Shown in pieces: positions 35,613 through 45,258 of a stretch of 64,000 nt of DNA. Under the pieces are notes generated by a model, which made no database searches, had not been told where the DNA came from, and saw only the letters and a program-made list of their open reading frames with translations. The translations under genes and the position numbers were made by a program. Positions within the stretch are counted from its first letter, which is position 1. The number at the start of each line of letters is the position of its first letter. Source of the DNA: Zobellia laminariae (lineage in GTDB: Bacteria; Bacteroidota; Bacteroidia; Flavobacteriales; Flavobacteriaceae). The stretch lies in the NCBI RefSeq assembly GCF_009725995.1, contig NZ_RCNS01000002.1, positions 868,001 to 932,000 on the forward strand, given 5' to 3'.

Positions 35613-36008
35613 TTAGGCTGAATGTTTTCCATCTACATAAACCCAATGACCATTTTCTTTGCTGAAGTTTGAATTTTCATGAATGACTCCCATTTGACCG
35701 TTTTCAATATAGAAAGCTTTGAATTCTACAGTCCCTTCGGTATCTGCTGCGGTTCCTTTGGTGGTATTCAAAATTTCTAATTTTATCCAATTCACGGATT
35801 TAGCCCAAGCTTCTATCTGGCGTTTTTCTCTTTTATTGGGGCGGGTAGTGCTATGGTGACTCTTCTGTAGGTATTCTATATTGGCCAATACAAAAGCACT
35901 GTAACGTGATCGCATTAAGGCTTCAGCGGTTTTGACATTTAAAATATCATTGTGAGCTTTTTGACAACAATCAGTATAACTGTTTTGAGGATTGCAGGGG
36001 CATTTCAT
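35613..36008 (-). CDS. YchJ family protein with SEC-C-like zinc motif
   Basis: 131 residues. The start (CPCNPQNSYTDCCQKAH) is the SEC-C-like metal-binding motif, and ALMRSRYSAFVLANIEYLQKS is the conserved YchJ helix. The rest is NTF2-like (VEFKAFYIENGQMGVIHENSNF). Function unknown in bacteria. It ends 24 bases from the efflux adaptor gene and is transcribed toward it. Confidence 0.88.
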   Translation of the reverse strand: MKCPCNPQNSYTDCCQKAHNDILNVKTAEALMRSRYSAFVLANIEYLQKSHHSTTRPNKREKRQIEAWAKSVNWIKLEILNTTKGTAADTEGTVEFKAFYIENGQMGVIHENSNFSKENGHWVYVDGKHSA

Positions 36009-36185
36009 ATTAAGCGGATTTAGAGGCTAAAACTACATTTTTTGAACGCCTTTTTAAAACGATGCATTGTAGAATTTGTTCCAACAAACATTTAAAATTA
36101 ATGGTTGCTCTAATTTTACGATTATAGGTCAGATAGTTTTTGTGTAGATGTAGTATATTAGCATTCTTCACTAAACTCAAACAAA

Positions 36186-37043
36186 ATGAAAAAAATTCAA
36201 GTACTACTGGTTTGTCTTCTTATGGGTGCAGCATCATTTGTAAACGCTCAAGACACTTATGGCGGATTGGCTCTATATACTCTTAGAGATGATATGGCCT
36301 CTGATGCTAAAACTACTTTACAAGCTGTAGCAGATGCCGGTTACAAGTATATTGAGGCTGCAGGATATGATAATGGGAAGTTCTACGGAATGACTCCAAT
36401 TGAATTCAAAAAAACGCTTAAGGAAATTGGATTAAAACCTATTAGTAGTCACCAGGGTACCGTAACTATGGAGAATGCGGACGCTATGATTGCCGATGTT
36501 AAGGCTGCTGGTTTTAAGTATTTTGTTATTCCTGTTCCACCAATGGATCTTTTTACTTTTCAGGAAGAAGGTATGGTAATGGGTATGACCGGAGGTGCAG
36601 ATAACCTTGCTGGCATTTTAGATACGCTTGGAGAGAAATGTAAAAAAGCGGGACTAAAATTACTTTATCACAACCATGATTTTGAATTCAAGAAAAACGA
36701 AAATGGAGTAGTGGTTATAGACTACCTTTTGGAGAACTGTAATCCAAAATTTGTAAACTTTCAAATGGACTTATTTTGGGTAACTAAAGCAGGTGCCAAT
36801 CCCGTAGCATATTTCAAGAAGTATCCAAAAAGATTCAAGATTTGGCATGTTAAAGATATGAATGAAGATGGGTGGTTTGCTCCTGTAGGAACGGGTAGTA
36901 TTGATTTTGGTCCAATTCAAGCACAAAAGAAACTGTCTGGTATGAAGTACTATATGGTAGAGCAAGATAAAACATTTACCATGGAACCTTTAGAGGCAAT
37001 TAAAGTAAGTCATGAAGGCTTAAAGAAGTTTGGCTTTAATTAA
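36186..37043 (+). CDS. Secreted sugar phosphate isomerase/epimerase-like protein
   Basis: 285 residues with a signal peptide (KIQVLLVCLLMGAASFVNAQ) and a xylose-isomerase-like TIM barrel (GYKYIEAAGYDNGKFYGM, ISSHQGTV, LLYHNHDFEF, FQMDLFWVTKAG, WHVKDMNEDG). His and Glu/Asp metal ligands of the fold are present (HNHDFEF, MDLFW, HVKDM, EQD). Export and the fold suggest catabolism of a sugar or cyclitol in the periplasm. No partner genes are nearby. Confidence 0.86.
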   Translation: MKKIQVLLVCLLMGAASFVNAQDTYGGLALYTLRDDMASDAKTTLQAVADAGYKYIEAAGYDNGKFYGMTPIEFKKTLKEIGLKPISSHQGTVTMENADAMIADVKAAGFKYFVIPVPPMDLFTFQEEGMVMGMTGGADNLAGILDTLGEKCKKAGLKLLYHNHDFEFKKNENGVVVIDYLLENCNPKFVNFQMDLFWVTKAGANPVAYFKKYPKRFKIWHVKDMNEDGWFAPVGTGSIDFGPIQAQKKLSGMKYYMVEQDKTFTMEPLEAIKVSHEGLKKFGFN

Positions 37044-37060
37044 GTTAAAACCTTTTAAAT

Positions 37061-37094
37061 AAAAAAACCACTGTCGTAAGGCAGTGGTTTTTTT
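37061..37094 (+). terminator. Intrinsic terminator after the sugar isomerase-like gene
   Basis: Arms AAAAAAACCACTG (37061-37073) and its complement (37082-37094) with an 8-base loop, followed by T-rich sequence. It could work on both strands. Confidence 0.8.
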
Positions 37095-37249
37095 ATTTAC
37101 ATATGTTATTTAAGTAAAGTTTTGATTTTTCATCTGAATACTTAAAGGTCAGTCTACTATCATAAAGCTGAAAAATTTGTTAATAATTTCTGACATTCTA
37201 ATTCTTTGTAAACCATTTGAAGCCATTAAATTTACATGCTTTTACAGCT

Positions 37250-37603
37250 ATGAAAGAACTAGAAATAGGAGACAAATTATATAACACCAAACAAGAAGGG
37301 TTTAACGATTTTATACGGTATTCTTTTTCAGAAGTTGTGGAACTGACCAAGACTTTGGCAGTTTTAAGAAACGGAGTTAAGCTAATTAACCAGCCTAAAA
37401 TATCTTATATAACGGAAGGTATTGGTTATTCTGTAAATCGTCATAAAGGAGTCCATTGGCATCTGGTATCGTTAGAAGCCATTAGAACCGCGCAAATTGA
37501 AAACGAGAAAATAGCCGCTCACGATTGGTTTGAAAACAAAGAATTTTCACTTAAAGAAAAGCAATGGATTTACAAGCAGTTTAAGAAATTGGGGGAAAAC
37601 TAA
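37250..37603 (+). CDS. Conserved hypothetical protein
   Basis: 117 residues from the ATG at 37250 (MKELEIGDKLYNTKQEG); a TTG at 37217 would add 11 residues. The first part has a beta-rich feel (YSFSEVVELTKTLAVLRNGVKL) and the C-terminus is helical (LKEKQWIYKQFKKL). It resembles a small flavobacterial family without known function. It is probably transcribed alone. Confidence 0.62.
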   Translation: MKELEIGDKLYNTKQEGFNDFIRYSFSEVVELTKTLAVLRNGVKLINQPKISYITEGIGYSVNRHKGVHWHLVSLEAIRTAQIENEKIAAHDWFENKEFSLKEKQWIYKQFKKLGEN

Positions 37604-37676
37604 CTAAAACGCTCTCATTTTAGAGTTAAGCCATTTTAGTAAGTATTTGGTTCTGCAGTTTTTACATTTGTTACAA

Positions 37677-38243
37677 ATGAAAAAAAGAAGGTTAAGTATT
37701 GGCGATGGTCTGTTATTTATCTTTGTTCTCTTGTTAATTATACCACAAACAAGAAAGCCCATTCAGGTTGCTTTAAATAACATAAAGATGCAGTTCTTTT
37801 CTCCGTCAGCGCTAGAAGAGGAAGACCAAATTTCATTACAACCATTTTCGTATCAAGTAACTGCTATGGACGGCACGTCCTCATCTATAGAAATAGGTAG
37901 GGATAAAGTAACTTTCATTAGTTATTGGGCTACGTGGTGCCCACCCTGTATTGCTGAAATGTCCAGCATCCAAAAAGTATATGATGATTATGGGGATTCG
38001 GTACAATTTATTTTGTTGACAAACGAGGAACTCGAAGTTGTGAAGGAGTTTTTAAACAAAAAGCAATATACTTTACCGGCATATATTCCTAGAATGCAAG
38101 CACCTGAAGAACTTTATGAGAAAAGTATTCCTACCAACTTTATCATAGATAAAAGTGGAAAAATTGTAATAAAGGAGACAGGTTCTACAGATTGGAATGC
38201 TAAAAGATTCAGACAAATTTTAGACGAACTTATAGCGTCCTAG
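37677..38243 (+). CDS. TlpA-like membrane-anchored thioredoxin
   Basis: 188 residues from the ATG at 37677 (MKKRRLSIGDG); a TTG 30 bases upstream is the longer option. A single N-terminal membrane helix (LLFIFVLLLIIPQ) is followed by the thioredoxin fold with the active site WATWCPPCIAEMSS, and the cis-Pro in IPTNFIID. The protein likely works as a periplasmic thiol reductant for cytochrome maturation or oxidative repair. A DUF983 gene follows on the opposite strand. Confidence 0.88.
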   Translation: MKKRRLSIGDGLLFIFVLLLIIPQTRKPIQVALNNIKMQFFSPSALEEEDQISLQPFSYQVTAMDGTSSSIEIGRDKVTFISYWATWCPPCIAEMSSIQKVYDDYGDSVQFILLTNEELEVVKEFLNKKQYTLPAYIPRMQAPEELYEKSIPTNFIIDKSGKIVIKETGSTDWNAKRFRQILDELIAS

Positions 38244-38258
38244 TCTTTAAGGCTGTAA

Positions 38259-38654
38259 TTAAGCCTTCTGTTCACTTTTAAGAGGTTGTTTGTAATGTAG
38301 AAAGAAGTTAATCCAAATATTTCTAGATAAACGTAGAATTATAGGTAGTACCAAAATCATTTCTACTACAATAACCAGAAATGTGGTTAAAAGACTCAGA
38401 TGAAGAATAAAAAAACAAAGAAATAGGGCGATACTTGCAAAAAAGAGACCCACTGGATAGCTAACGTACATTGCTCCGTAGAAAAAAGAAGGTTCTATTT
38501 TGTACTTTGTACGGCAGTTGCTGCAGCGCTCTTCCATTTTTAAAGTACTAGAAATTTGATAAGGATTAGATCCCTTATACATGCTTTCGTTTTGACAAAC
38601 AGGGCAAGTTCCCGTAAATATGCTGTAAACCTTTGTTCCTTTTAAAAATTCCAT
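38259..38654 (-). CDS. DUF983 family membrane protein
   Basis: 131 residues. Two CxxC motifs at the N-terminus (GTCPVCQNESMY, ERCSNCRTKY) form a zinc-ribbon-like knuckle, followed by two membrane helices (YPVGLFFASIALFLCFFIL, FLVIVVEMILVLPIILR). Function unknown. The preceding AraC gene is divergent across a 169-base gap. Confidence 0.88.
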   Translation of the reverse strand: MEFLKGTKVYSIFTGTCPVCQNESMYKGSNPYQISSTLKMEERCSNCRTKYKIEPSFFYGAMYVSYPVGLFFASIALFLCFFILHLSLLTTFLVIVVEMILVLPIILRLSRNIWINFFLHYKQPLKSEQKA

Positions 38655-38823
38655 ATCCTCTTTTTTTAGATAGTTTGAAATTTGATGATTTTATAAGCTC
38701 ACTTTTGAAACGAATAACGATTAGCTAGTTATTCAATCACCGTGCAAATTTAAAGCACATGAGATGCTAAACACTTATATACTTATCGCAGCTTTTTGTA
38801 CTTTTAGGACATAATTCGCTTTC

Positions 38824-39699
38824 ATGAAGGTTTTGCCAATATTACATATAGAACAGTTTGAGGCTGAAAATGCAACGGTTGAGTTTTATAGTAATGATTT
38901 AGCCACTCATTTAAAGAATAATGAAGCAATTGTACATAAGTCTCATAAGCACGATTTTTATTTATGTGTTGTATTTCTAAAGGGGAGTGGTACACACGAA
39001 ATAGATTTTAGTTCTTACCCTATAAAAGAAGGGAGTTTATTTTTTCTAAAACCAGGGCAAACTCATAGTTGGAATTTTGATTCACCTGCTGAAGGATATA
39101 TTTTCTTTCACACACAGTCATTCTTTGAGTTGAGTATTTCTGATGTTAAGGTTAATCAATTTCCTTTTTATTATTCATATAAGAATCCGCCTAATCTCAA
39201 TCTATCACCTGTAGAAGTTCAAAAAATAGCTAGTCGTTTTAATGAAATCAATGTAGAGTACAATACCAATGTAGTTTATAAAAAACAAAAATTAGCAAGT
39301 CTCATTAATCTTGTATATATAGATTTAAGTAGAATTTATACTGTTTTTGATATGACAGAAAACACACTTTCATCTACTTATCTAAAGATACTTTCTGACT
39401 TGGAACAGGCTATTGAAGTATTTTATAAAACAGAAAAGCAGGCTCATTTTTATGCAGACAAACTGAACATTACTACAAAGCATTTAAACCGGGTAACGAA
39501 GAGTACTTTGGGAAAGACCACAACGGAATTAATTCAGGAGCATATTCTCTTAGAGGCAAAGCGACTTATAGTGCATTCAGGAAATTCCTTGTCTCACGTT
39601 TCTGAACTGCTGGGCTATGAGGATTATGCCTATTTTTCACGGATATTCAAAATAAAAACAAAGATGACGCCTTTAGAGTTTAGAAAGAAGTACTTGTAG
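38824..39699 (+). CDS. AraC-family transcriptional regulator
   Basis: 291 residues. The N-terminal cupin ligand domain (KSHKHDFYLCVVFLKGSG, SLFFLKPGQTHSWNF) is followed by a C-terminal pair of helix-turn-helix motifs (FYADKLNITTKHLNRVTK, VSELLGYEDYAYFSRIFK, TPLEFRKKYL). It should bind DNA in response to a small molecule. It is divergent from the DUF983 gene; its targets are not evident. Confidence 0.9.
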   Translation: MKVLPILHIEQFEAENATVEFYSNDLATHLKNNEAIVHKSHKHDFYLCVVFLKGSGTHEIDFSSYPIKEGSLFFLKPGQTHSWNFDSPAEGYIFFHTQSFFELSISDVKVNQFPFYYSYKNPPNLNLSPVEVQKIASRFNEINVEYNTNVVYKKQKLASLINLVYIDLSRIYTVFDMTENTLSSTYLKILSDLEQAIEVFYKTEKQAHFYADKLNITTKHLNRVTKSTLGKTTTELIQEHILLEAKRLIVHSGNSLSHVSELLGYEDYAYFSRIFKIKTKMTPLEFRKKYL

Positions 39700-39742
39700 T
39701 TAATAAGCACTATAACAATATATTAATATTTTTTTGTTTGCT

Positions 39743-40507
39743 TTAAAACTTCTCAAAAACACCTAGGCCAAAAAGAGCGAAGTCATATTTTACAGGGTCT
39801 ATAGGGTCCAATTTCCGTAAGTTTTTATCCAGTTCGGCAAGAGCTTTGGCATCATTTTGTTTGCGGGTAAGTAGCTTCAATTTCCTGCCTACATTTCCAG
39901 AATGAACATCTAAAGGACATGATAGTTGACTGGGAGTAATAGTTTTCCAAATCCCAAAATCTACAGAGGTAGTATTGGGCCGTACCATCCATCGTAAAAA
40001 CATATTAATGCGTTTAGCAGCAGAACCCTTCAAAGGGTCGCTTACGTGTTTCTGGGTTCGTGAAGGATGTGGTAGTTCAAAAAATATTTTCTTAAAGCCA
40101 GAAATAGCAGTTTGCATGTTTTGTCCTGTAGCGTGTTTAGCAAAAACAGCTTCTAGTCCGTCATGATTGATATAGATATTCTGTAGGCTTTTTATGAAGA
40201 AGCCTAAATCCTCACCATTAAAAGTTCGGTGTACAAATGTAGATAGTTCTTCATTGTTGTCCTCTGTATATTCTAGGACGTAATCGTAAGGTGAATTGCC
40301 CATGAGGCCCATAAGTTTATTCGCATTGTTAATAATGCTCTTACGATTACCCCAAGCAATGGTTGCTGTAAGAAATGCACTTATTTCAATATCTTCTTTG
40401 CGAGAGAATTTATGGGGAATTTGAATGGGGTCCGTTTCCAAGAACTTTGGATGCTCATATTCTAATACCTTGGCGTCCAAAAATTGCTTCAGTTCGGTGC
40501 GGTTCAT
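39743..40507 (-). CDS. TIGR02757 family protein
   Basis: 254 residues. TATIAWGNRKSIINNANKL, FFIKSLQNIY and RINMFLRWMVRPN are typical of TIGR02757, a helical family of Bacteroidota and other phyla with distant resemblance to DNA glycosylase folds. Its start lies 28 bases from the stop of the LolD gene upstream, so the two form a unit. Function unknown. Confidence 0.87.
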   Translation of the reverse strand: MNRTELKQFLDAKVLEYEHPKFLETDPIQIPHKFSRKEDIEISAFLTATIAWGNRKSIINNANKLMGLMGNSPYDYVLEYTEDNNEELSTFVHRTFNGEDLGFFIKSLQNIYINHDGLEAVFAKHATGQNMQTAISGFKKIFFELPHPSRTQKHVSDPLKGSAAKRINMFLRWMVRPNTTSVDFGIWKTITPSQLSCPLDVHSGNVGRKLKLLTRKQNDAKALAELDKNLRKLDPIDPVKYDFALFGLGVFEKF

Positions 40508-40534
40508 TCCGTGTAGAAATTAAATAAAATTAGC

Positions 40535-41227
40535 TTAGAGTTCCGGAGTATCAAGAACCACTTGTTTATTGACGATTAAACCATCTACCATGGTCAGCTT
40601 CCTGTCTGCCATGTCTGCCAACTGCTCGTTATGAGTAACTATAACAAAGGTTTGTCCAAATTCATCACGCAGCTCAAAGAAGAGTTTATGAAGATTATCG
40701 GCGCTTTCAGAATCTAGGTTTCCGCTAGGTTCATCGGCAAAAATAATAGAGGGGTCGTTTACTAATGCACGTGCCACTGCTACCCGTTGTTGTTCTCCGC
40801 CAGAGAGTTCGTTAGGCTTGTGATTATAGCGTGCGGATAACCCTAAAAAATCTAATAATTGCTTAGCTTTTGCTTCGGCCTGAGCTTTAGGTGTGTTTTT
40901 TATAAAGGCAGGGATGCAAACGTTTTCAAGTGCTGTAAATTCTGGAAGTAACTGATGAAATTGAAAAATAAAACCAATATGTTCATTTCTAAACTTCGCC
41001 AAATTTTTATCGGACAGTGTGGTTACTTCGGTACCGTTAATCAAAAGCGTGCTATCAGACGGGTTAGATTGAACGTCCAATGTACCTAGGATTTGCAATA
41101 AAGTCGTTTTTCCTGCTCCTGAGGCACCAACAATCGAAATAACTTCTCCTTTTTTAATATGAAGGTCTACGCCTTTTAGAACTTCTAAATCGCCGTAAAA
41201 CTTTTTAATATTATTGGCCTTAATCAT
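40535..41227 (-). CDS. lolD: ABC transporter ATP-binding protein (LolD/MacB-type)
   Basis: 230 residues. Walker [10 protein letters not shown], signature [15 protein letters not shown], Walker [13 protein letters not shown] and the switch His (IVTHNEQ) are complete, and the spacing matches LolD/MacB enzymes that drive lipoprotein release or mechanotransmission at the inner membrane. The permease partner is not adjacent. It forms a unit with the TIGR02757 gene downstream. Confidence 0.9.
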   Translation of the reverse strand: MIKANNIKKFYGDLEVLKGVDLHIKKGEVISIVGASGAGKTTLLQILGTLDVQSNPSDSTLLINGTEVTTLSDKNLAKFRNEHIGFIFQFHQLLPEFTALENVCIPAFIKNTPKAQAEAKAKQLLDFLGLSARYNHKPNELSGGEQQRVAVARALVNDPSIIFADEPSGNLDSESADNLHKLFFELRDEFGQTFVIVTHNEQLADMADRKLTMVDGLIVNKQVVLDTPEL

Positions 41228-41361
41228 ATATTTTGATTCTTAATCCGTGTGAATTTTATCGAAAAAACTAATCCGAAACTTTCTTGGATGGTAAAAGTAA
41301 TGAAAATTGATGTTTACAGACAGATGTGTTGAGATGCTGTTTTTGACACAAAAAGATTAAA

Positions 41362-41393
41362 TTGGCAGATTGGTATAGAATGCTATACTTTTG
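41362..41393 (+). promoter_or_regulatory. Promoter of the folE gene (TTG-N21-TACTTTTG)
   Basis: A -33 TTG (41362-41364) and a -7 TACTTTTG (41386-41393, fits TAnnTTTG) are separated by 21 bases. The start codon is 43 bases downstream. Confidence 0.6.
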
Positions 41394-41436
41394 TTCACTA
41401 TTTTTACACATACAATAAACAAAATAAGAAACCTTT

Positions 41437-42036
41437 ATGGCACCCTATAAAAATTTTGAGGAATATAATATGGAAATCACAACGGAGGTCAAAGACCGTT
41501 TTTCAAAAATTATAGATGGAATAGGAGAGGATGTCACTCGAGAGGGTTTGGTGAAAACACCTGAAAGAGCAGCCAAAGCTATGCTTTTTCTAACGCAGGG
41601 CTACCAACAAGATGCTGTAGAAATTCTTAAAAGCGCCATGTTCAAAGAAGATTATGATGATATGGTCATCATTAAGAATATAGAATTGTATTCGCTTTGC
41701 GAACATCATATGTTGCCTTTCTTTGGTAAAGCACATGTGGCATACATTCCAAATGGTCATATTGTAGGTTTAAGTAAGATTCCACGTGTGGTAGATGTTT
41801 TTGCCCGTCGTTTGCAGGTACAAGAACGTCTTACACATGATATTCTGGAGTGTATTAATAGTACTTTAAAGCCTAAAGGTGTTGCGGTAGTAATAGAAGC
41901 ATCGCACATGTGTATGATGATGCGTGGGGTTCAAAAACAGAATTCTGTCACCACAACATCCGGATTTAGAGGGCAATTCGAAAAAATTGAAACTCGAAAT
42001 GAGTTTTTAAAATTAATAAGCTCAGATTTATCTTAA
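41437..42036 (+). CDS. folE: GTP cyclohydrolase I
   Basis: 199 residues. [18 protein letters not shown], the zinc and catalytic motif [20 protein letters not shown], and [15 protein letters not shown] match FolE, which makes dihydroneopterin triphosphate for folate and pterins. The QueD enzyme at 26.5 kb uses the same product. A promoter lies upstream. It is followed by a small membrane protein gene. Confidence 0.95.
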   Translation: MAPYKNFEEYNMEITTEVKDRFSKIIDGIGEDVTREGLVKTPERAAKAMLFLTQGYQQDAVEILKSAMFKEDYDDMVIIKNIELYSLCEHHMLPFFGKAHVAYIPNGHIVGLSKIPRVVDVFARRLQVQERLTHDILECINSTLKPKGVAVVIEASHMCMMMRGVQKQNSVTTTSGFRGQFEKIETRNEFLKLISSDLS

Positions 42037-42053
42037 GGACTTTTTTAACAATG

Positions 42054-42069
42054 CCCCTTTTAAAGGGGT
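42054..42069 (+). terminator. Short hairpin after folE
   Basis: CCCCTTTTAAAGGGG followed by TGTTTCTTT. The stem has six pairs and a short loop. A weak or partial terminator. Confidence 0.4.
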
Positions 42070-42134
42070 GTTTCTTTGGAATATTTTTTGGCATTCTTAT
42101 TGCTTTTAATAAATAAGAACAAACACTTTTCATT

Positions 42135-42440
42135 ATGTCAAAAGATAAAGACGAAAAATATAAAAAACTACTCATAAGCTTACTTTTCGATGGTATAGGC
42201 ATGCTTTCGTTTGTCATTCCGTTTATAGGTGAATTTTCTGATATTGTTTGGGCGCCGCTAGCCGGTTGGCTCATGACCCGTATGTACAAAGGGAAAATTG
42301 GTCAGGGTGCCGGTATCGTTACTTTTTTAGGGGAGATTATTCCTGGTTTAGATGTCATACCTACTTTTACACTCATGTGGTTGTACACGTATGTTTTTAA
42401 AAAATCTAAAGAAACGGAAACAATAGAGGTTAATGCTTAA
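42135..42440 (+). CDS. Small membrane protein, unknown
   Basis: 101 residues. The middle is hydrophobic (LLISLLFDGIGMLSFVIPFIG, VTFLGEIIPGLDVIPTFTLMW), probably two membrane helices, with charged ends. It may be a small membrane protein of a common flavobacterial type. No function is evident; it lies between folE and the sulfite-dehydrogenase-like gene. Confidence 0.68.
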   Translation: MSKDKDEKYKKLLISLLFDGIGMLSFVIPFIGEFSDIVWAPLAGWLMTRMYKGKIGQGAGIVTFLGEIIPGLDVIPTFTLMWLYTYVFKKSKETETIEVNA

Positions 42441-42582
42441 TTCTTTCTTTGCGACATTAAATTCTCTGTATGGTTAGTTTTTATGCAGCACCATATATAC
42501 CTATGAATTCAATAGGTTTATAAGTATCCTTAAAAAAAAATTAAATTTAAGATATAGCATAGAGGGATATACTAAATATCTA

Positions 42583-42590
42583 TAACTTTG
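42583..42590 (+). promoter_or_regulatory. Possible -7 box (TAACTTTG) for the molybdoenzyme gene
   Basis: Matches TAnnTTTG 24 bases upstream of the start. No TTG at the right distance for a -33 box was found. Confidence 0.4.
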
Positions 42591-42613
42591 AGTGTAACCC
42601 AGACTTAAATTTT

Positions 42614-43834
42614 ATGCAAAGAAGAAAGTTCATAGGGAAAGCAGCACTTGCATCTTTAGCGAGTATTGTTGGAGCCGATATTGTGTATGGCTCTAAAATG
42701 GTAGAGAATTATATTCCATTGGCGCTGCAAGACCCGGACCCTTTTAAATTATTCAATAAGGACAAGGAAATGGTTGTTTTAAACGACAAGCCATGGAATA
42801 TGGAGGCTCAGGCCCATTTGTTAGATGATAAAATCACCCCTAACAAGTATATTTTTGTTCGTAATAACGGGCTCATACCGGAAGAAATAGATGTAAATAA
42901 CTGGACACTTACCATAGACGGCGAATCTGTTAAGGAAAAGAAAACCTACACCTTAGACGAGCTTAAATCAAAATTTAAACAACATACTTATCAGTTAACG
43001 CTAGAATGCGGAGGTAATGGCAGAAGTGAGTTTGATCCACCAGCCAAAGGAAACCAGTGGACAATTGGTGCTGTTTTTTGTGCTAGTTGGACGGGTATTA
43101 GGCTCCGTGATGTGCTTGAAGATGTTGGTATAAAGGATGATGCCGTTTATTTTGGTTATCATGCGGCAGATATTCATTTAAGCAGAGACCCTACAAAAGA
43201 GCCCATTTCTCGAGGTGCGCCAATGGCAAAAGCACTTCAAGATGAAACTATATTGGCATTTAAAATGAATGGGGAAGATATTCCTTTGGCGCACGGTTAT
43301 CCACTTCGTGTGGTTGCTGGGGGGTGGCCAGCTTCGGTTTCGGGTAAATGGTTGCAGAGAATAAGTATTAGAAATATAGTTCATGACGGTACTAAAATGA
43401 CGGGTACCGCATACCGTGTTCCTTGTAAGCCGGTTGCTCCTGGTACTAAAGTAGCAGATGAGGATATGTGCATCATAGAATCTATGCCGGTAAAATCATT
43501 GATTACCTACCCAAAATCTGGCGCCACTATTTCTAAAGGAAAAACATTAACTATTAGAGGGCATGCGTGGGCAGGTGAGTTACAGGTTGCTAAAATGGAG
43601 TATTCCATAGATTTTGGTGCTACTTGGAAAACGTGCATGTTAGATAAGCCGGCTAACCGTTTAGCATGGCAACATTTCTCTGCGGAAATAGATTTTCCCC
43701 AAGAAGGATATTATGAAGTTTGGGCAAAAGCAACTGATTCTAATGGTGTTGCTCAACCTATGTTACTTCCTGGTTGGAATCCAAAAGGATATTTAAATAA
43801 TGCTTGTCATAGAATAGCTGTAAAAATCGCATAG
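42614..43834 (+). CDS. Sulfite dehydrogenase-like molybdopterin oxidoreductase (SoxC/SorA type)
   Basis: 406 residues. The start QRRKFIGKAALASLASIVGA has twin arginines, so export by Tat is likely. The catalytic Cys132 (LTLECGGNGRSEF) coordinates molybdenum in this family; PISRGAPMAKAL, PLAHGYPLRVV and GKWLQRI are family motifs, and the C-terminal half is the Mo-co dimerisation domain (GHAWAGELQVAKMEYSIDFG). The mono-heme cytochrome gene follows directly. The pair likely oxidises sulfite or a related sulfur compound outside the cytoplasm. Confidence 0.9.
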   Translation: MQRRKFIGKAALASLASIVGADIVYGSKMVENYIPLALQDPDPFKLFNKDKEMVVLNDKPWNMEAQAHLLDDKITPNKYIFVRNNGLIPEEIDVNNWTLTIDGESVKEKKTYTLDELKSKFKQHTYQLTLECGGNGRSEFDPPAKGNQWTIGAVFCASWTGIRLRDVLEDVGIKDDAVYFGYHAADIHLSRDPTKEPISRGAPMAKALQDETILAFKMNGEDIPLAHGYPLRVVAGGWPASVSGKWLQRISIRNIVHDGTKMTGTAYRVPCKPVAPGTKVADEDMCIIESMPVKSLITYPKSGATISKGKTLTIRGHAWAGELQVAKMEYSIDFGATWKTCMLDKPANRLAWQHFSAEIDFPQEGYYEVWAKATDSNGVAQPMLLPGWNPKGYLNNACHRIAVKIA

Positions 43835-44323
43835 ATGAAAAAGCAAAATCATGACAAACTAAAAAAGGATTTTAGGAGTTTCTATAAAGTACTTATTATC
43901 GCTTGCGCCAGTATTGGTGTTTTCGTCGTTGCGCTAATGTATTTGATGAAAAATCCTGATGTATCTATTTTCAAGAGTTCTGAGCCCAATTCAGAAATAG
44001 TAGCTGTTCCTGTTGAAGAAGACGATTTTGATAAAGTAGAAAACGGCATTCACGTACGTACTGGTTTTGTAGAAGCTCCTGGAATGATGGAGACCGTTCA
44101 AAATTGCACCAATTGCCATTCTGCCAAACTTGTTATTCAGAACCGAATGAACAAAGAGCGATGGAAATCAACAATTAAATGGATGCAAGAAACCCAAAAT
44201 TTATGGGACTTAGGAAAAAATGAAGATATTATCATAGATTATCTGGTTACGAATTACCCACCTCAAAAGAAGGGGAGAAGAGAGGTTCTTTCTAATATTG
44301 ATTGGTATGAATTGAAAGATTAA
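43835..44323 (+). CDS. Membrane-anchored mono-heme cytochrome c partner
   Basis: 162 residues. An N-terminal helix (LIIACASIGVFVVALMYLM) anchors it and the heme motif CTNCH (91-95) is in a short c-type domain, with Met residues downstream (NRMNKERW, KWMQETQ) that could be axial. It begins directly after the stop of the molybdoenzyme gene, so it is its electron acceptor. Such a pair resembles SorAB. Confidence 0.88.
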   Translation: MKKQNHDKLKKDFRSFYKVLIIACASIGVFVVALMYLMKNPDVSIFKSSEPNSEIVAVPVEEDDFDKVENGIHVRTGFVEAPGMMETVQNCTNCHSAKLVIQNRMNKERWKSTIKWMQETQNLWDLGKNEDIIIDYLVTNYPPQKKGRREVLSNIDWYELKD

Positions 44324-44349
44324 GTTTCCTTTTTCGACTGATATGATAA

Positions 44350-45258
44350 ATGCCTTTAGCAATGGAAAAATACTTTAATGCATTTCTAGATTCCCTAATG
44401 GGGACTCTTAATTGGACATGGAAATCTATCCTGTTTGACGTGCCTTGGTATACCAATTATTTCTGGGGAATTATAGTACTTTCTGTATTGGTTTGGATTC
44501 TTGAAATTTCTTTTCCATGGCGTAAAAATCAGGCAGTATTTAGAAAGGATTTTTGGCTGGATGCTTTTTATATATTTTTCAATTTCTTTCTTTTTGTAAT
44601 TGCTATAAGTGGATTTTATAAGTTATTGGAGTTAATGTTTTTAGATATCGGAATACCATCTGATACTTTAACTCTTATTAACCTGCAAGAGTGGCCTCCA
44701 TTTTTGCAATTGGTAGTCTTTTTTGTGCTACTAGATTTTGTTCAATGGTTTACACATATGTTACTGCATAGATATGCTTTTTTATGGGAGTTTCATAAGG
44801 TTCATCATAGCGTAAAAGAAATGGGTTTTGCAGCCCATATGCGGTACCATTGGATGGAGAATTTATTCTACAAACCTCTTAAAACTTTTGCAGTAATGGT
44901 GTTGGGAGGTTTTGAACCTGAGCAAGCTTATATTGTTCATTTTTTTGCTATTGCGATAGGGCACCTTAATCATTCTAATATAAAACTTACTTGGGGTCCT
45001 TTAAAGTATATTTTTAATAATCCGGTCATGCATTTGTACCATCATGCGTACGAGCTTCCGGAAGGAAAGAAGAATGGTGTAAACTATGGCATTAGCCTAA
45101 GCCTGTGGGATTACATCTTTAAAACCGATTATATCCCAGAAGACAGTGGTTTGGTGCCATTAGGGTATGAAGGTGATGATGAAATGCCTGCTGGTTTTTT
45201 TGGTCAGCTTTTTCATGGTTTTCGATATAAAAAGAAAAACAAAAAGCCTTTAGTTTAA
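44350..45258 (+). CDS. Sterol desaturase / fatty acid hydroxylase family protein
   Basis: 302 residues. His-box motifs of the diiron membrane hydroxylases are present: HMLLHRYAFLWEFHKVHHS, and HLNHSN plus LYHHAYE later. About four membrane helices. The substrate could be a lipid or a sterol-like molecule. It starts at 44350 (ATG); a second ATG lies four codons in. The last codons form a terminator hairpin. Confidence 0.88.
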   Translation: MPLAMEKYFNAFLDSLMGTLNWTWKSILFDVPWYTNYFWGIIVLSVLVWILEISFPWRKNQAVFRKDFWLDAFYIFFNFFLFVIAISGFYKLLELMFLDIGIPSDTLTLINLQEWPPFLQLVVFFVLLDFVQWFTHMLLHRYAFLWEFHKVHHSVKEMGFAAHMRYHWMENLFYKPLKTFAVMVLGGFEPEQAYIVHFFAIAIGHLNHSNIKLTWGPLKYIFNNPVMHLYHHAYELPEGKKNGVNYGISLSLWDYIFKTDYIPEDSGLVPLGYEGDDEMPAGFFGQLFHGFRYKKKNKKPLV

